From JAEYOM01 sp036260935 (lineage in GTDB: Bacteria; Bacillota; Clostridia; Acetivibrionales; DTU013): DNA of 64,000 nucleotides. Location: contig DATALQ010000022.1 in NCBI GenBank assembly GCA_036260935.1, positions 62,001-126,000 on the forward strand. The letters run 5' to 3'. A program made the translations under genes and the position numbers. This document shows positions 34,287-43,044 of the stretch, one piece after another. Each line of letters starts with the position of its first letter. The first letter of the stretch is position 1. A model generated the notes under the pieces. The model was not told the origin of the DNA. It saw nothing but the letters and a program-made list of their open reading frames with translations, and did not search any database.

Positions 34287-34971
34287 AATCTGCGGAACGA
34301 CAAACCTGGGAGACGCTTTATCGGCGGCAAAAGCAGGGGCCGATTATTTCGGCGTGGTGGTAGAGGTGGATTTCTCGCCGCGCTCTTTAACTATCAAAGA
34401 GGCCGCGGAGCTTTTCTCCTCCCCTCCCATCCCTGCCGTAGCCCTTGTTTTTCATATGCCTGAGGATAGGCTGCGGTATCTTGTGCAAAAACTGAAGCCA
34501 CATGCCGTACAGTTTTTGAGTCAGGAACCGCCTGAGCTTATAAAAAGGCTAAAGCAGGGATACCCAGGCGTGGAAATGTGGCAATCGGTTCATTTGCCCC
34601 AGGCCGGCGAAACTGTAGACATAACCGGTATTAAAAAATCGATCTTCGAATATCTGGAGGCCGGCGTGGATCTGCTGCTTTATGATACAGTCGCGACGGT
34701 AAACGGCAGGCAAAAATACGGCGGAACCGGTATATGCTCCGACTGGAGCGTGGTCAAAACTATTATGAATGAGATAAAAGCCGGAGTCCCGGTGCTACTG
34801 GCAGGCGGAATCAATCCGGACAACGCCGCAGCCGCGCTGGCAGAGATCGCCCCCGATGGTATCGATCTCTGCTCAGGGGTCGAGTCCGTTCCCGGCAAAA
34901 AGGACAACGACAAGGTGATTGCATTACTAAATGCAGTCAGGAGTATGGAGAAGAAAGGAAAATCAATATGA
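34264..34971 (+). CDS. TrpF-like phosphoribosyl-amine isomerase outside a trp operon
   Basis: A 235-residue (beta/alpha)8 barrel. The catalytic cysteine (Cys10 in KICGTTN) and aspartate (Asp141 in LLLYDT) of phosphoribosylanthranilate isomerase are both present, as are SPRSLT, the phosphate loops GGTG and LLAGGINPDN, and DLCSGVES followed by GKKDNDKV. TrpF performs an Amadori rearrangement of a phosphoribosyl-amine to a 1-amino-1-deoxyribulose phosphate. No other tryptophan gene is nearby, so the substrate may differ from the classical one. The start is GTG with AAAGGG upstream; it overlaps the GHMP gene, and its own end overlaps the dehydrogenase start (ATGA). Confidence 0.87.
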   Translation: MKAGYKVKICGTTNLGDALSAAKAGADYFGVVVEVDFSPRSLTIKEAAELFSSPPIPAVALVFHMPEDRLRYLVQKLKPHAVQFLSQEPPELIKRLKQGYPGVEMWQSVHLPQAGETVDITGIKKSIFEYLEAGVDLLLYDTVATVNGRQKYGGTGICSDWSVVKTIMNEIKAGVPVLLAGGINPDNAAAALAEIAPDGIDLCSGVESVPGKKDNDKVIALLNAVRSMEKKGKSI

Positions 34972-35999
34972 AAGCAGCTGTTGTTTACGGCAAGGATGAT
35001 ATCAGAATTGAGCAATATCCGACACCAAAGCCGAACTCGGGAGATATCGTAGTAAAAATCACCGTCTCGGGAATATGTGCAACGGACGTCAAAACTCTGC
35101 TCGGACAAGGCTTGCCGAAAAACCTGCCCGCAATTCTCGGCCATGAAGTGGTGGGAGAGGTCTTTGAGCTTGGCGAAGGAACAACGGGATTCAACATAGG
35201 CGACAGGGTCGCTGTCTATCCCATTGCTGTCTGTGGTGAATGCTACTTCTGCAAAAACGGTCGTCATAATCTTTGTGCGAAGGAGTTCGGTCTGGGCCAT
35301 GGAATTGACGGAGGGTTTGCCGAGTATGTAAGGATACCGCAGCAGATCATTAAAATCGGCGGGGTATTGCCCATACCGGCCGGGCTGTCTTATGAAAAAG
35401 CCGTTCTGTCGGAACCTCTGTCCTGCGGGCTGGCTGCATTGAGAGCCAACAGGGTCAAACCGGGAGATACGGTAGTTGTGATCGGATCCGGGCCTATGGG
35501 TTTGATTCATTTAAAGGCATCAAAATGGGCGGGAGCCAGAGTAATCATGGCCGACCTGATAGAAAAAAGATTGGAAATCGCAGCGAAAATGGGCGCCGAT
35601 CATTGCATCAATGTCTCACAGACAAACCTGGAAGAAGAAGTGAAAAAGCTCACGGGAGGAAATGGTGCAGAGGTCGTAATCACCTCTCTGGGGATACCAA
35701 AAGTAATTGAAGAGAGTTTGAAACTTGTCCGCAACGGCGGCGTATTCAATATTTTTGGAGGACCTCCCGCGAATCAGCCTATAACAATAGATCCCCGCTT
35801 TGTTCACTATGGAGAAATCACTGTTACGGGTACCTTTGCTTCCACTCCCGATGACTTCCGAAAAGCTCTGGAACTGATAGCCAGCGGTGAAATTGAAGTT
35901 GAAGACATGATTTCAGACCGGTTTTCCCTCGACAAAATGCTGGATGCGGTAGACAGGGCAAAGAAGCAGGATATGATAAAGGGCTTGGTTATTATTTAA
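34968..35999 (+). CDS. Zinc-dependent medium-chain alcohol/polyol dehydrogenase
   Basis: A 343-residue enzyme of the threonine/sorbitol dehydrogenase type. Catalytic zinc ligands are Cys37 (GICATDV) and His59-Glu60 (GHEVVGE); the structural zinc site has Cys89, Cys92, Cys95 and Cys103. The Rossmann segment VVVIGSGPMGLIHL binds NAD(P). It oxidises or reduces a secondary alcohol or sugar. The ATG overlaps the TrpF-like stop by four bases, with AAAGGA eight bases upstream, so it belongs to the same coupled operon; the substrate is presumably an intermediate made by its neighbours. Confidence 0.93.
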   Translation: MKAAVVYGKDDIRIEQYPTPKPNSGDIVVKITVSGICATDVKTLLGQGLPKNLPAILGHEVVGEVFELGEGTTGFNIGDRVAVYPIAVCGECYFCKNGRHNLCAKEFGLGHGIDGGFAEYVRIPQQIIKIGGVLPIPAGLSYEKAVLSEPLSCGLAALRANRVKPGDTVVVIGSGPMGLIHLKASKWAGARVIMADLIEKRLEIAAKMGADHCINVSQTNLEEEVKKLTGGNGAEVVITSLGIPKVIEESLKLVRNGGVFNIFGGPPANQPITIDPRFVHYGEITVTGTFASTPDDFRKALELIASGEIEVEDMISDRFSLDKMLDAVDRAKKQDMIKGLVII

Positions 36000-36014
36000 G
36001 ATAAGAGGTGTTTT

Positions 36015-36818
36015 ATGAACGGAATGCAGAGCAGGTTGAGGAGAATCATCAGGAAGGATACGGGAAGAAGCCTTGTAATCGCCGTTGATCACGGAATGGC
36101 GCTCGGCCCGATGACAGGCATAGCAGATCTCAAAAAGACGGTCGATGAACTTGACGCCACCGGTAAGGTGGACGCCTGGCTTATTACTAAAGGGATGTAC
36201 ACGTATGCCTTTGAGCCCGCCGGAAGCCCGGGCGTAATCATGCGGGTGAGCGGAGCTGCAACAATTGCCGGGCCCGATCTGACCCATGAGGGTATAACTT
36301 CATCGGTAGAGGAGGCATTGAGCCTCGGCGCAGACGCAGTTGCAGCTTCAGCCTTCGTAGGGTCCGAGTACGAGCACGATACGCTGGCGGATATGGCAAA
36401 ACTGGCTATTGACTGCCGCAGATGGAATGTGCCATTGCTTGGTGTAGTAGGCCTGGGAAAGACAAATGAGGACAAGAAAAAGGATCCAAGGTTTATTGCT
36501 CTCGGCGCGCGGGTATGTGCAGAGCATGGCGCTGACATAATAAAGACCTATTACACTGAGACTGATTTTGAAAAAGTAGTCGCAGGCTGTCCTGTACCGA
36601 TTATGATAGCCGGAGGGCCAAAATGTGAAACGGACCTCGACACGCTCAATATGATCTATGGCGCTTTGCAGGGTGGGGCAAAAGGTATCGTTATGGGCCG
36701 CAACGTATGGCAGAGTCCTCACCCGGCCGCGTTGATGGCTGCCGTATCGGGGCTGATCCACGAGAATATGAACGTAACGGAAGCATCGGAATTGCTGGAA
36801 CACAGCAAAAACAGCTAA
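36015..36818 (+). CDS. DhnA/ADH-synthase-type class I aldolase
   Basis: A 267-residue (beta/alpha)8 aldolase. Asp25-His26 (VDHGMALG) and the Schiff-base lysine Lys177 (DIIKTYY) are in the positions used by archaeal fructose-bisphosphate aldolase and 2-amino-3,7-dideoxy-D-threo-hept-6-ulosonate synthase; IAGGPK and GIVMGRNVWQ form the phosphate site. LsrF, which acts on the AI-2 signal, is another relative, so the reaction cannot be fixed. The gene begins 15 bases after the dehydrogenase, has AAGAGGTG upstream, and is the last gene before a strong terminator. Confidence 0.9.
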   Translation: MNGMQSRLRRIIRKDTGRSLVIAVDHGMALGPMTGIADLKKTVDELDATGKVDAWLITKGMYTYAFEPAGSPGVIMRVSGAATIAGPDLTHEGITSSVEEALSLGADAVAASAFVGSEYEHDTLADMAKLAIDCRRWNVPLLGVVGLGKTNEDKKKDPRFIALGARVCAEHGADIIKTYYTETDFEKVVAGCPVPIMIAGGPKCETDLDTLNMIYGALQGGAKGIVMGRNVWQSPHPAALMAAVSGLIHENMNVTEASELLEHSKNS

Positions 36819-36834
36819 AAACCGACTGGTCGTA

Positions 36835-36869
36835 AAACACCGGAAGCATATGCTTTCGGTGTTTTTTTT
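36835..36869 (+). terminator. Strong terminator ending the GHMP-TrpF-ADH-aldolase operon
   Basis: ACACCGGAAGC pairs with GCTTTCGGTGT (one wobble) over a 4-base loop, followed by eight T. It marks the operon's 3' end. Confidence 0.92.
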
Positions 36870-36914
36870 GCAGTCTGCCAAAACTGCTACAAATCATATC
36901 CTAAAATAGCAATA

Positions 36915-36943
36915 TTGGCTAAGAAACTAAAATAGAATATAGT
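36915..36943 (+). promoter_or_regulatory. Possible promoter of the creatininase gene
   Basis: TTGGCT and TATAGT are 17 bases apart, downstream of the terminator; a TATAAT lies five bases further on. This gives the creatininase gene a leader of about 120 bases. Confidence 0.4.
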
Positions 36944-37067
36944 ATAATTTGGGAAGAGGTATCAAATGGAACTCATATATAAAATTCAAAAAACAATTGA
37001 ATATAAACCCGTGAGAATACAGGCGAAGCAAGAATGTGGTCGCTCTATACGAACTGGAGGAACAAAC

Positions 37068-37985
37068 ATGGCAAACAGAAAAATATCGATTATAATGGCA
37101 TTGGTTTTGACATTTATGACGCTCATTACAGCATGCGCACAGCAAGCAGAAGTCAGCGAAAATGCAGTCGGTAAAAACACAGCCAGTGAAAATTCAGGTA
37201 CTGTCAGCAATACGGAAAACGCACCTGCTGATCCCGGGAAACAATCGGACAAATCGATATTCGCCGGCACTATGGCTGAAATGACCTGGGAACAGGTTAT
37301 GAAAGAGGCGGATAATAAAGCAGTAGTTTTGTTTCCGATTGCGGTCGTTGAAGAACATGGACCGCATATGGATCTCACTCCGGATATATACCTGACATAT
37401 ATCGAGTGCAAGCTTTTAAAACAGAACCTGGAGAAAAGCGGGATTCACTCCGTCATCGCTCCGCCGTACTACTGGGGCATCAACGAATCCACTGGAAGCT
37501 TTCCCGGTTCATTCACTTTAAAGCCTGAAACGCTCAAAACAGTATTGTCCGATATAGTGGAGTGCCTCAAAGAATGGGGCTTTACTCAGGTCTTTTATGT
37601 CAATCAGCATGGCGACCCTTTTCAGAGAAATACTTTGAAATCATCGGCAGATGAATTGAAGTCGTCATTAGGCATCGATGTAGTCGATGTACTATCCTTG
37701 CCTGCTGCACCAGACAGTCCTTCCTTCCCCGCCCCGAAAGAAGGCAAATTTGCTCCCGATTTCCACGCAGGAGCTGATGAGACATCCTGGGTATGGGCCT
37801 TTTATCCTGATAAAGTAAATGTGGAAGCTGCAAGAAAATTGGAACCGCAGCCAAACTTCTTCCCTTTGGGATACGCCGGCGATCCTGCGAATTTTGATAC
37901 GGAAAACGGCAAAGAAGTGTGGGATATTATTGTACAAATGGATACACTAAAAATTAAAGCTTACCTGGAACAAAGCAAAAAATAG
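37068..37985 (+). CDS. Creatininase-family lipoprotein
   Basis: A 305-residue exported protein. From the ATG at 37068 (GGAGG seven bases upstream) a signal peptide ends in the lipobox LITAC. A Ser/Asn/Thr linker follows, then a creatininase fold. Metal-ligand-like residues are Glu and His in VEEHGPHMDLTPD and the Asp that follows, His in VNQHGDP, and Glu in DFHAGADETSW. Most family members are cytosolic amide hydrolases (creatininase, MftE, FAPy deformylase), so a lipid-anchored form is uncommon. It has its own promoter but could act outside the cell on the compound made or used by the upstream operon. VNQHG differs from the usual NGHGG. Confidence 0.88.
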   Translation: MANRKISIIMALVLTFMTLITACAQQAEVSENAVGKNTASENSGTVSNTENAPADPGKQSDKSIFAGTMAEMTWEQVMKEADNKAVVLFPIAVVEEHGPHMDLTPDIYLTYIECKLLKQNLEKSGIHSVIAPPYYWGINESTGSFPGSFTLKPETLKTVLSDIVECLKEWGFTQVFYVNQHGDPFQRNTLKSSADELKSSLGIDVVDVLSLPAAPDSPSFPAPKEGKFAPDFHAGADETSWVWAFYPDKVNVEAARKLEPQPNFFPLGYAGDPANFDTENGKEVWDIIVQMDTLKIKAYLEQSKK

Positions 37986-38009
37986 GAATATGTACCCGCC
38001 GCCGGGGGC

Positions 38010-39389
38010 CTACGAAATCTCTACAGATTCCGCCGTCATAACAGCGGTTCTACGGATCCGGTTCCGGGCATACAGGAAGATACCCACCTGGCCGAGCCCC
38101 GCAAGCGTCCAGGTCACCGGGTAACACGCAAACAGCATGATTACTGTGTGATACCAGGTAAATACCGTTGCCAGCCAGACGATTCTCATGAGACACGCAC
38201 CAACCAGCGTACAGAGCATTGGCAATATCGAGTAGCCCATCCCCCTGGTGATGCCCGGATATACGTTCATCATGGAGCATGTGAAGAATGCGGCCATCAT
38301 AACATACATGCGCAGCATACCAAGCTCTATGACCTTCGGATCGGATGTATATATGCCCAGCAGCTGCCTTCCGAAAAGTATCGTCGCGCCGCCCAAAAGG
38401 ATCCACGTGGAAAATATCAATATGGTACATACCTTTGCAATGGTGTCTATCCGGTCATGCTTTTTTGCGCCCATGTTCTGCCCGGTGAAGGTGATGGCTG
38501 CATTGTAATAAGCGTTCATCGTAGTCCCGACAAGTCCTTCGACATTGCTGGCCGCAGAGCTGGCTGCTATCATTGTCGTTCCGAAAGAATTTATGGCCGA
38601 CTGGATCAAGGTATTGGAGAAGGAGAAAAGCAAGCCCTGAAGACCTGCGGGCAGGCCGATCCTGACTATTTCCTTCAGTTTCTGTCCATCTATACGCATC
38701 TGGCGGGGTATGAAACGTATGGCACCGTTATACCTGTAAAGGCAAACCATGATAAGCACCAACGAAAGGTACTCGGAAATCACAGTTGACCACGCCACTC
38801 CATCCACGCCCATGTGAAGTATCATCACAAAGAACAGGTCCAATAAGACATGAACTATCCCGGTGATAATGAGATAATACATCGGATGGCTGCTGTCGCC
38901 TACCGCGCGCAGAATTGCCGCACCGAAGTTGAACACCATAAGGGCGGGTATGCCGATAAAGTAAATTTTCATATATAGCACCGAAAGGTCCAATATGTCG
39001 GCAGGCGTTCCCATCATAACCAGCAAAGGAGCACAAAGGACAAGGCCCAGAACCATGACAACCAATCCGCTGATAATGCTTATTACGATGGAAGTGTGAG
39101 CAGACCGGCTCACCGCATCCGGCCGGCCCGCGCCGCTGGCCTGCGCCACTACTACGCTCGTACCAACCGACAGGCCCATGAACAAATTGACGATAAGGTT
39201 GATAAGAGCGCCTGTAGCGCCTACGGCTGCCAGCGCCTGGCTGCCCGAAAAACGGCCGACTACTATCATATCGGCGGTGTTGAACAACAACTGCAATATG
39301 TTCATTGCCATAATAGGCAGGGAAAAAATAAATATCTTGCCGAATAACGGCCCGTTACACATATCGGTATCACGGTTTCGAAAAATCAT
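38010..39389 (-). CDS. MATE-family efflux transporter (NorM/DinF type)
   Basis: A 459-residue protein with about 12 spans. The N-terminal pattern LPIMAMNILQLLFNTADMIVVGRF and the repeat in the second half (QSAINSFGTTMIAASSAASN) are those of MATE antiporters. It is of the DinF-like branch and quite different from the MATE protein at 1491-2972. Its 3' end faces the creatininase gene across 24 bases. AAGGAAG precedes the ATG at 39389. The substrate is unknown; export of a product of the adjacent cluster is possible but speculative. Confidence 0.93.
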   Translation of the reverse strand: MIFRNRDTDMCNGPLFGKIFIFSLPIMAMNILQLLFNTADMIVVGRFSGSQALAAVGATGALINLIVNLFMGLSVGTSVVVAQASGAGRPDAVSRSAHTSIVISIISGLVVMVLGLVLCAPLLVMMGTPADILDLSVLYMKIYFIGIPALMVFNFGAAILRAVGDSSHPMYYLIITGIVHVLLDLFFVMILHMGVDGVAWSTVISEYLSLVLIMVCLYRYNGAIRFIPRQMRIDGQKLKEIVRIGLPAGLQGLLFSFSNTLIQSAINSFGTTMIAASSAASNVEGLVGTTMNAYYNAAITFTGQNMGAKKHDRIDTIAKVCTILIFSTWILLGGATILFGRQLLGIYTSDPKVIELGMLRMYVMMAAFFTCSMMNVYPGITRGMGYSILPMLCTLVGACLMRIVWLATVFTWYHTVIMLFACYPVTWTLAGLGQVGIFLYARNRIRRTAVMTAESVEIS

Positions 39390-39496
39390 GGGGCACTCTT
39401 CCTTTTGTCATTCCATTGATAATCATCATAACATATGAGCAGGAGTATTTACACGTTATACGTTAATGTCCTGAAAAAAATACAGGACTCCGGCTT

Positions 39497-39535
39497 TGTG
39501 GCGTTACCACATATTAATTCCAATCATGATATAAT
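39497..39535 (+). promoter_or_regulatory. Extended -10 promoter with an upstream inverted repeat
   Basis: TGATATAAT (extended -10; TATAAT at 39530-39535) lies 35 bases before the DUF362 gene. TGTGG-CGTTA-CCACA at 39497-39511 is a perfect 5-5-5 inverted repeat near the -35 position and could be an activator or repressor site. Confidence 0.45.
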
Positions 39536-39570
39536 ATAATTATTATGTCGAAGGAAATGGGGCTGTTGTC

Positions 39571-40719
39571 ATGTCAAAAGTCGCACTAGTGAAATGCAAT
39601 ACCTACGAATATAACGAAGTGAAGGCAGCAGTAAAAAAAGGAATTGATTTAATAGGCGGACCATCTGCTTTTGCCAACGCCGGAGAAAAAATTCTTTTAA
39701 AGCCGAACTGGATATTGGCGGTAGCTCCCGATAGGGCGGCAACCACGCATCCGGCGGTTTTTAAAGCCGTAGCCGAGGTTTTTAAGAGTGCGGGCGCAAG
39801 CCTGTCCTATGGAGACTCCCCTGCATTCGGTTCCCCCGAAAGTGCGGCGAAAAAAACCGGCTGCGCAGATGCGGCCAATGACCTGGGTATTCCCCTGGCT
39901 GACTTCGGCAACGGAAAAGAAGTCACCTTTAAGGAAGCCATTCAGAACAAAAAATTGATCATTGCCAACGGAGTTTTGGAAAGCGACGGCTTGATCAGCC
40001 TACCCAAGTTGAAGACTCATGGTTTCCTGAAGCTTACCGGTTCGATAAAAAATCAGTTCGGCTGTATCCCGGGAATGCTGAAGGGAGAATTTCACGTTAA
40101 GCTGCCCAATCCGTCCGATTTTGCGAAGATGCTCATAGATATCAATTCTTTTATCAAGCCAAGGCTTTTCATAATGGATGGAGTCATTGGCATGGAAGGT
40201 AACGGTCCAATGAATGGAAACCCGGTAAAAATGGGGTTGCTTATGTTTTCTTCGGATCCCGTGGCATTGGACGCTACAGTTTGCCGGATAATCGGAGTCA
40301 ATCCGGAGTATTCCCTCACTGTTAAATATGGCAAGGAAGCCGGGCTTGGAACGTATTCTGAAAAAGAGATCGAGCTGGTAGGCGATCCCGTTGACAGTTT
40401 TAAAAATCTTAAATTCAAAGTGGACAGGGAACCGATCAAAAGTCTCAGAACCGGCGGAGGTATTATGAGACTGGTAAATGGCGCAATTGTTCCGAAACCG
40501 TATATAGTTAAGGACAAATGCAAAAAGTGCGGCGTATGCGTCAAAATGTGCCCGGTCAATCCAAAGGCCGTAAACTGGCTTGACAATAATCGGGATAATC
40601 CCCCAACCCACAGGTATGATCAGTGCATTCGCTGTTACTGCTGCCAGGAGTTGTGTCCCGAGGGAGCTATTGAGATCAAAAAACCCCTGGTTAGAAAACT
40701 GTTCGGCAAGAACAAATAG
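39571..40719 (+). CDS. DUF362 protein with C-terminal 2[4Fe-4S] ferredoxin domain
   Basis: A 382-residue protein. Residues ~1-300 are the DUF362 domain (KPNWILAVAPDRAATTHP, then GDSPAFGS, and LISLPKLKTHGF, with conserved His/Lys). The C-terminus has two cysteine clusters, CKKCGVCVKMCP (~316-327) and CIRCYCCQELCP (~352-363), each able to hold a [4Fe-4S] cluster. There is no signal peptide, so it acts in the cytosol, presumably in electron transfer to the DUF362 site. Its function is not established. It is probably monocistronic and ends nine bases before the convergent kinase gene. Confidence 0.9.
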   Translation: MSKVALVKCNTYEYNEVKAAVKKGIDLIGGPSAFANAGEKILLKPNWILAVAPDRAATTHPAVFKAVAEVFKSAGASLSYGDSPAFGSPESAAKKTGCADAANDLGIPLADFGNGKEVTFKEAIQNKKLIIANGVLESDGLISLPKLKTHGFLKLTGSIKNQFGCIPGMLKGEFHVKLPNPSDFAKMLIDINSFIKPRLFIMDGVIGMEGNGPMNGNPVKMGLLMFSSDPVALDATVCRIIGVNPEYSLTVKYGKEAGLGTYSEKEIELVGDPVDSFKNLKFKVDREPIKSLRTGGGIMRLVNGAIVPKPYIVKDKCKKCGVCVKMCPVNPKAVNWLDNNRDNPPTHRYDQCIRCYCCQELCPEGAIEIKKPLVRKLFGKNK

Positions 40720-40728
40720 ATACTCGTA

Positions 40729-42933
40729 TCAGGCACATTTGACAGTATGCCTGTGTATGCATTTATATAGATTCTCGCTCCTGATAGGCTTTGACAGATA
40801 ATCATCCATTCCGGCTTGAAGGCAGGCGTTCTTATCGTCTTCAGCCGCGTTTGCCGTCAATGCAATGATGGGTGTGTGGCGTCCGACAGCCGACTCATTC
40901 CTTCTAATGGCTACAGTTGCTTCATACCCGTCCATTTCAGGCATCTGAATGTCCATCAGGATCAAGTTGAACTCTTTTGCCTCAAGCATGGAAAGAGCTT
41001 CCTTTCCGTTACCAGCTATATCAACTTTTACATCCTTCTTCTCGAGAAGTTTCTTTACAAGCAATTGATTTGCCCTATTGTCCTCCACCAACAAAATATT
41101 GATGTCTTTATTAAAACTTATATCAGTATCGGCGGCATCCATAGCCGCCTCTTTTTCCGATATTTCAAAAGGAACTGTGACAATAAATCTGCTTCCCCTG
41201 CCCAACCTGCTCTCTACTTCGATACGTCCGTTCATCATTTCGACCAGTCTCTTTACGATTGCCAGTCCCAGCCCTGTACCTCCGTATCTTCTTGTGGTAG
41301 TACTGTCTACCTGCTGGAAGCTTTTAAAAAGGGATGCTATCTTGTCTTCCGGAATGCCTATTCCGGTATCGCTGACTGAAAATTCCACAACTGCCTGCCG
41401 GTTTTCACAGCTGAGTAAAGCAGCTTTCACTTCGATACGACCCTTTTCGGTAAATTTGAATGCGTTCCCTATCAGGTTCACGAGGACCTGTCTGAGCCTG
41501 ACCGTATCGCCTATCAGCTTTCCCGGTATGGCATTGTCTGCGCTGCAAGTAAACTCCAGAGCCTTTTCCTTTACTTTATGGGCAAATGATTTGGCCGTTG
41601 AATCCAAAAGGCTTGCCAGATCGATTTCCACCTTTTCAAGTTCCATTTTCCCTGCTTCTATCTTGGAGAAGTCCAAAATATCGTTTACTATATCCAAAAG
41701 CGAGCTCGAACTACTCTTGACAGTTTGCAGATATTCCTGTTCTTCCTCCGAATGGCTGGAGGAAGTAAGTAATTCGGTCATACCGATTATTCCATTCAAC
41801 GGAGTCCTTATTTCATGGCTCATTGTCGCCAAAAACTCGCTTTTAGCCTTGCTCGCAGCTTCAGACGCCTTGCGCGATTCCTTCAGATTTTCTATGGCCT
41901 CTTCAAGAATCGTAATATCATACAAAATCAGGAATTTCCCAATAAGCTTGTTTTTATCATCATAAAGCGGAGTAATCTTTAAATCGTAATGCTTGCTATG
42001 GTCATTTACCCTTATGCAAATTTTTTCTTCAGCTTTCGATACATGTTCGTACTTAACGAAGTATGCTTTCAAATCGCCTAAAATATCAAAAACAAATTTA
42101 CCGATATAACTCCTGTCCGTGATGCCGATTATGTTTTTCGCTGCGGAGTTCATATCGATTATATGGTTCTTATTGTCCAAAACGATCAGAACACCGCTCA
42201 TATCTTCAATTACCGCGTTTCGTGCAGCCGGCACCAATTCGAAGAGTCTATATCGGAACATTCCGAAAAAGCAGAGATAACCCGTACATGAGAACGATAA
42301 TATCGTAAGGTCGACCGGGTAGGTAGGACACAGCCTGAAAGTGTATAGGATATTCATAACAAGAGGGATCAATATAGCTATGAGTATTATCACAGATTGC
42401 TTTCGCAGTATCTGTGACAAGCCTGCCAGCCTTTTTGCCAAAATCACGGTACCAAGCAAAAGCAACGAATAGGAATAGGCGGCGTGGATCCAGAACCAGA
42501 AGCCGTATGTGGTGTCGAGGACTACCATTTGATCCACTTTTTCAAAACCGAGATCGTATATCATCAAATGATGAAAATCGTTGGTAAACAGCAACAAAAC
42601 CGATATTGCAGGTATGATAAACAATAGTATTGTTTTTTTGCGCATCAGATATTTGTCATGCTTCGTAAACTGTATTGCAAAAAACAGCCACGCAACCGGT
42701 ATAGCAATAACGCCTAAATATGATACTCTGTCCAAATAGATTTTTGCAGGATAACTGACGGACAGATTGGATAAAAAGTCGCCCAACCCCCACAACGATG
42801 CAGAAAACATCATCAGAGACATATACCTGGCCCCTGGCTCATGACGGCGATTCCAAAACAAAACAGCCAATACGGCCAATATCGTTATCGTTATGTTTGC
42901 ATAGGAAATATATAGTATCGAATACAGGGTCAT
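40729..42933 (-). CDS. Second 7TM hybrid sensor histidine kinase with receiver
   Basis: A 734-residue paralogue in design of the kinase at 6712-8940. Seven spans (~1-225), a PAS-like domain (~245-345), HisKA with His373 (SHEIRTPLNGII), ATPase motifs DTGIGIP and GGTGLGLAIVKRL, and a receiver with Asp661 (LILMDIQMPEMDGYEA). No response-regulator gene or Hpt domain lies beside it. I choose the ATG at 42933, where TGGAG is six bases upstream; the frame can be extended to 42951 but without a good site. Its closest identity with the other kinase is in the kinase and receiver parts; the membrane parts differ. Confidence 0.93.
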   Translation of the reverse strand: MTLYSILYISYANITITILAVLAVLFWNRRHEPGARYMSLMMFSASLWGLGDFLSNLSVSYPAKIYLDRVSYLGVIAIPVAWLFFAIQFTKHDKYLMRKKTILLFIIPAISVLLLFTNDFHHLMIYDLGFEKVDQMVVLDTTYGFWFWIHAAYSYSLLLLGTVILAKRLAGLSQILRKQSVIILIAILIPLVMNILYTFRLCPTYPVDLTILSFSCTGYLCFFGMFRYRLFELVPAARNAVIEDMSGVLIVLDNKNHIIDMNSAAKNIIGITDRSYIGKFVFDILGDLKAYFVKYEHVSKAEEKICIRVNDHSKHYDLKITPLYDDKNKLIGKFLILYDITILEEAIENLKESRKASEAASKAKSEFLATMSHEIRTPLNGIIGMTELLTSSSHSEEEQEYLQTVKSSSSSLLDIVNDILDFSKIEAGKMELEKVEIDLASLLDSTAKSFAHKVKEKALEFTCSADNAIPGKLIGDTVRLRQVLVNLIGNAFKFTEKGRIEVKAALLSCENRQAVVEFSVSDTGIGIPEDKIASLFKSFQQVDSTTTRRYGGTGLGLAIVKRLVEMMNGRIEVESRLGRGSRFIVTVPFEISEKEAAMDAADTDISFNKDINILLVEDNRANQLLVKKLLEKKDVKVDIAGNGKEALSMLEAKEFNLILMDIQMPEMDGYEATVAIRRNESAVGRHTPIIALTANAAEDDKNACLQAGMDDYLSKPIRSENLYKCIHRHTVKCA

Positions 42934-43044
42934 ATGTTTCTCCAATGCCATGTCACATTTTGTTGTTTGTGTAATATACTACAACAAATGACCAGTTTCC
43001 TGCTTCGATTATAAATTGTATAGGTTCTCAAATAGCCCACGATA

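Noticed and set aside
34264..34971. Assigning the TrpF-like gene to tryptophan biosynthesis
   Set aside because: No trpE, D, C, B or A gene is in the window and it is translationally coupled to unrelated genes on both sides; the possibility remains open if it is the only copy in the genome.
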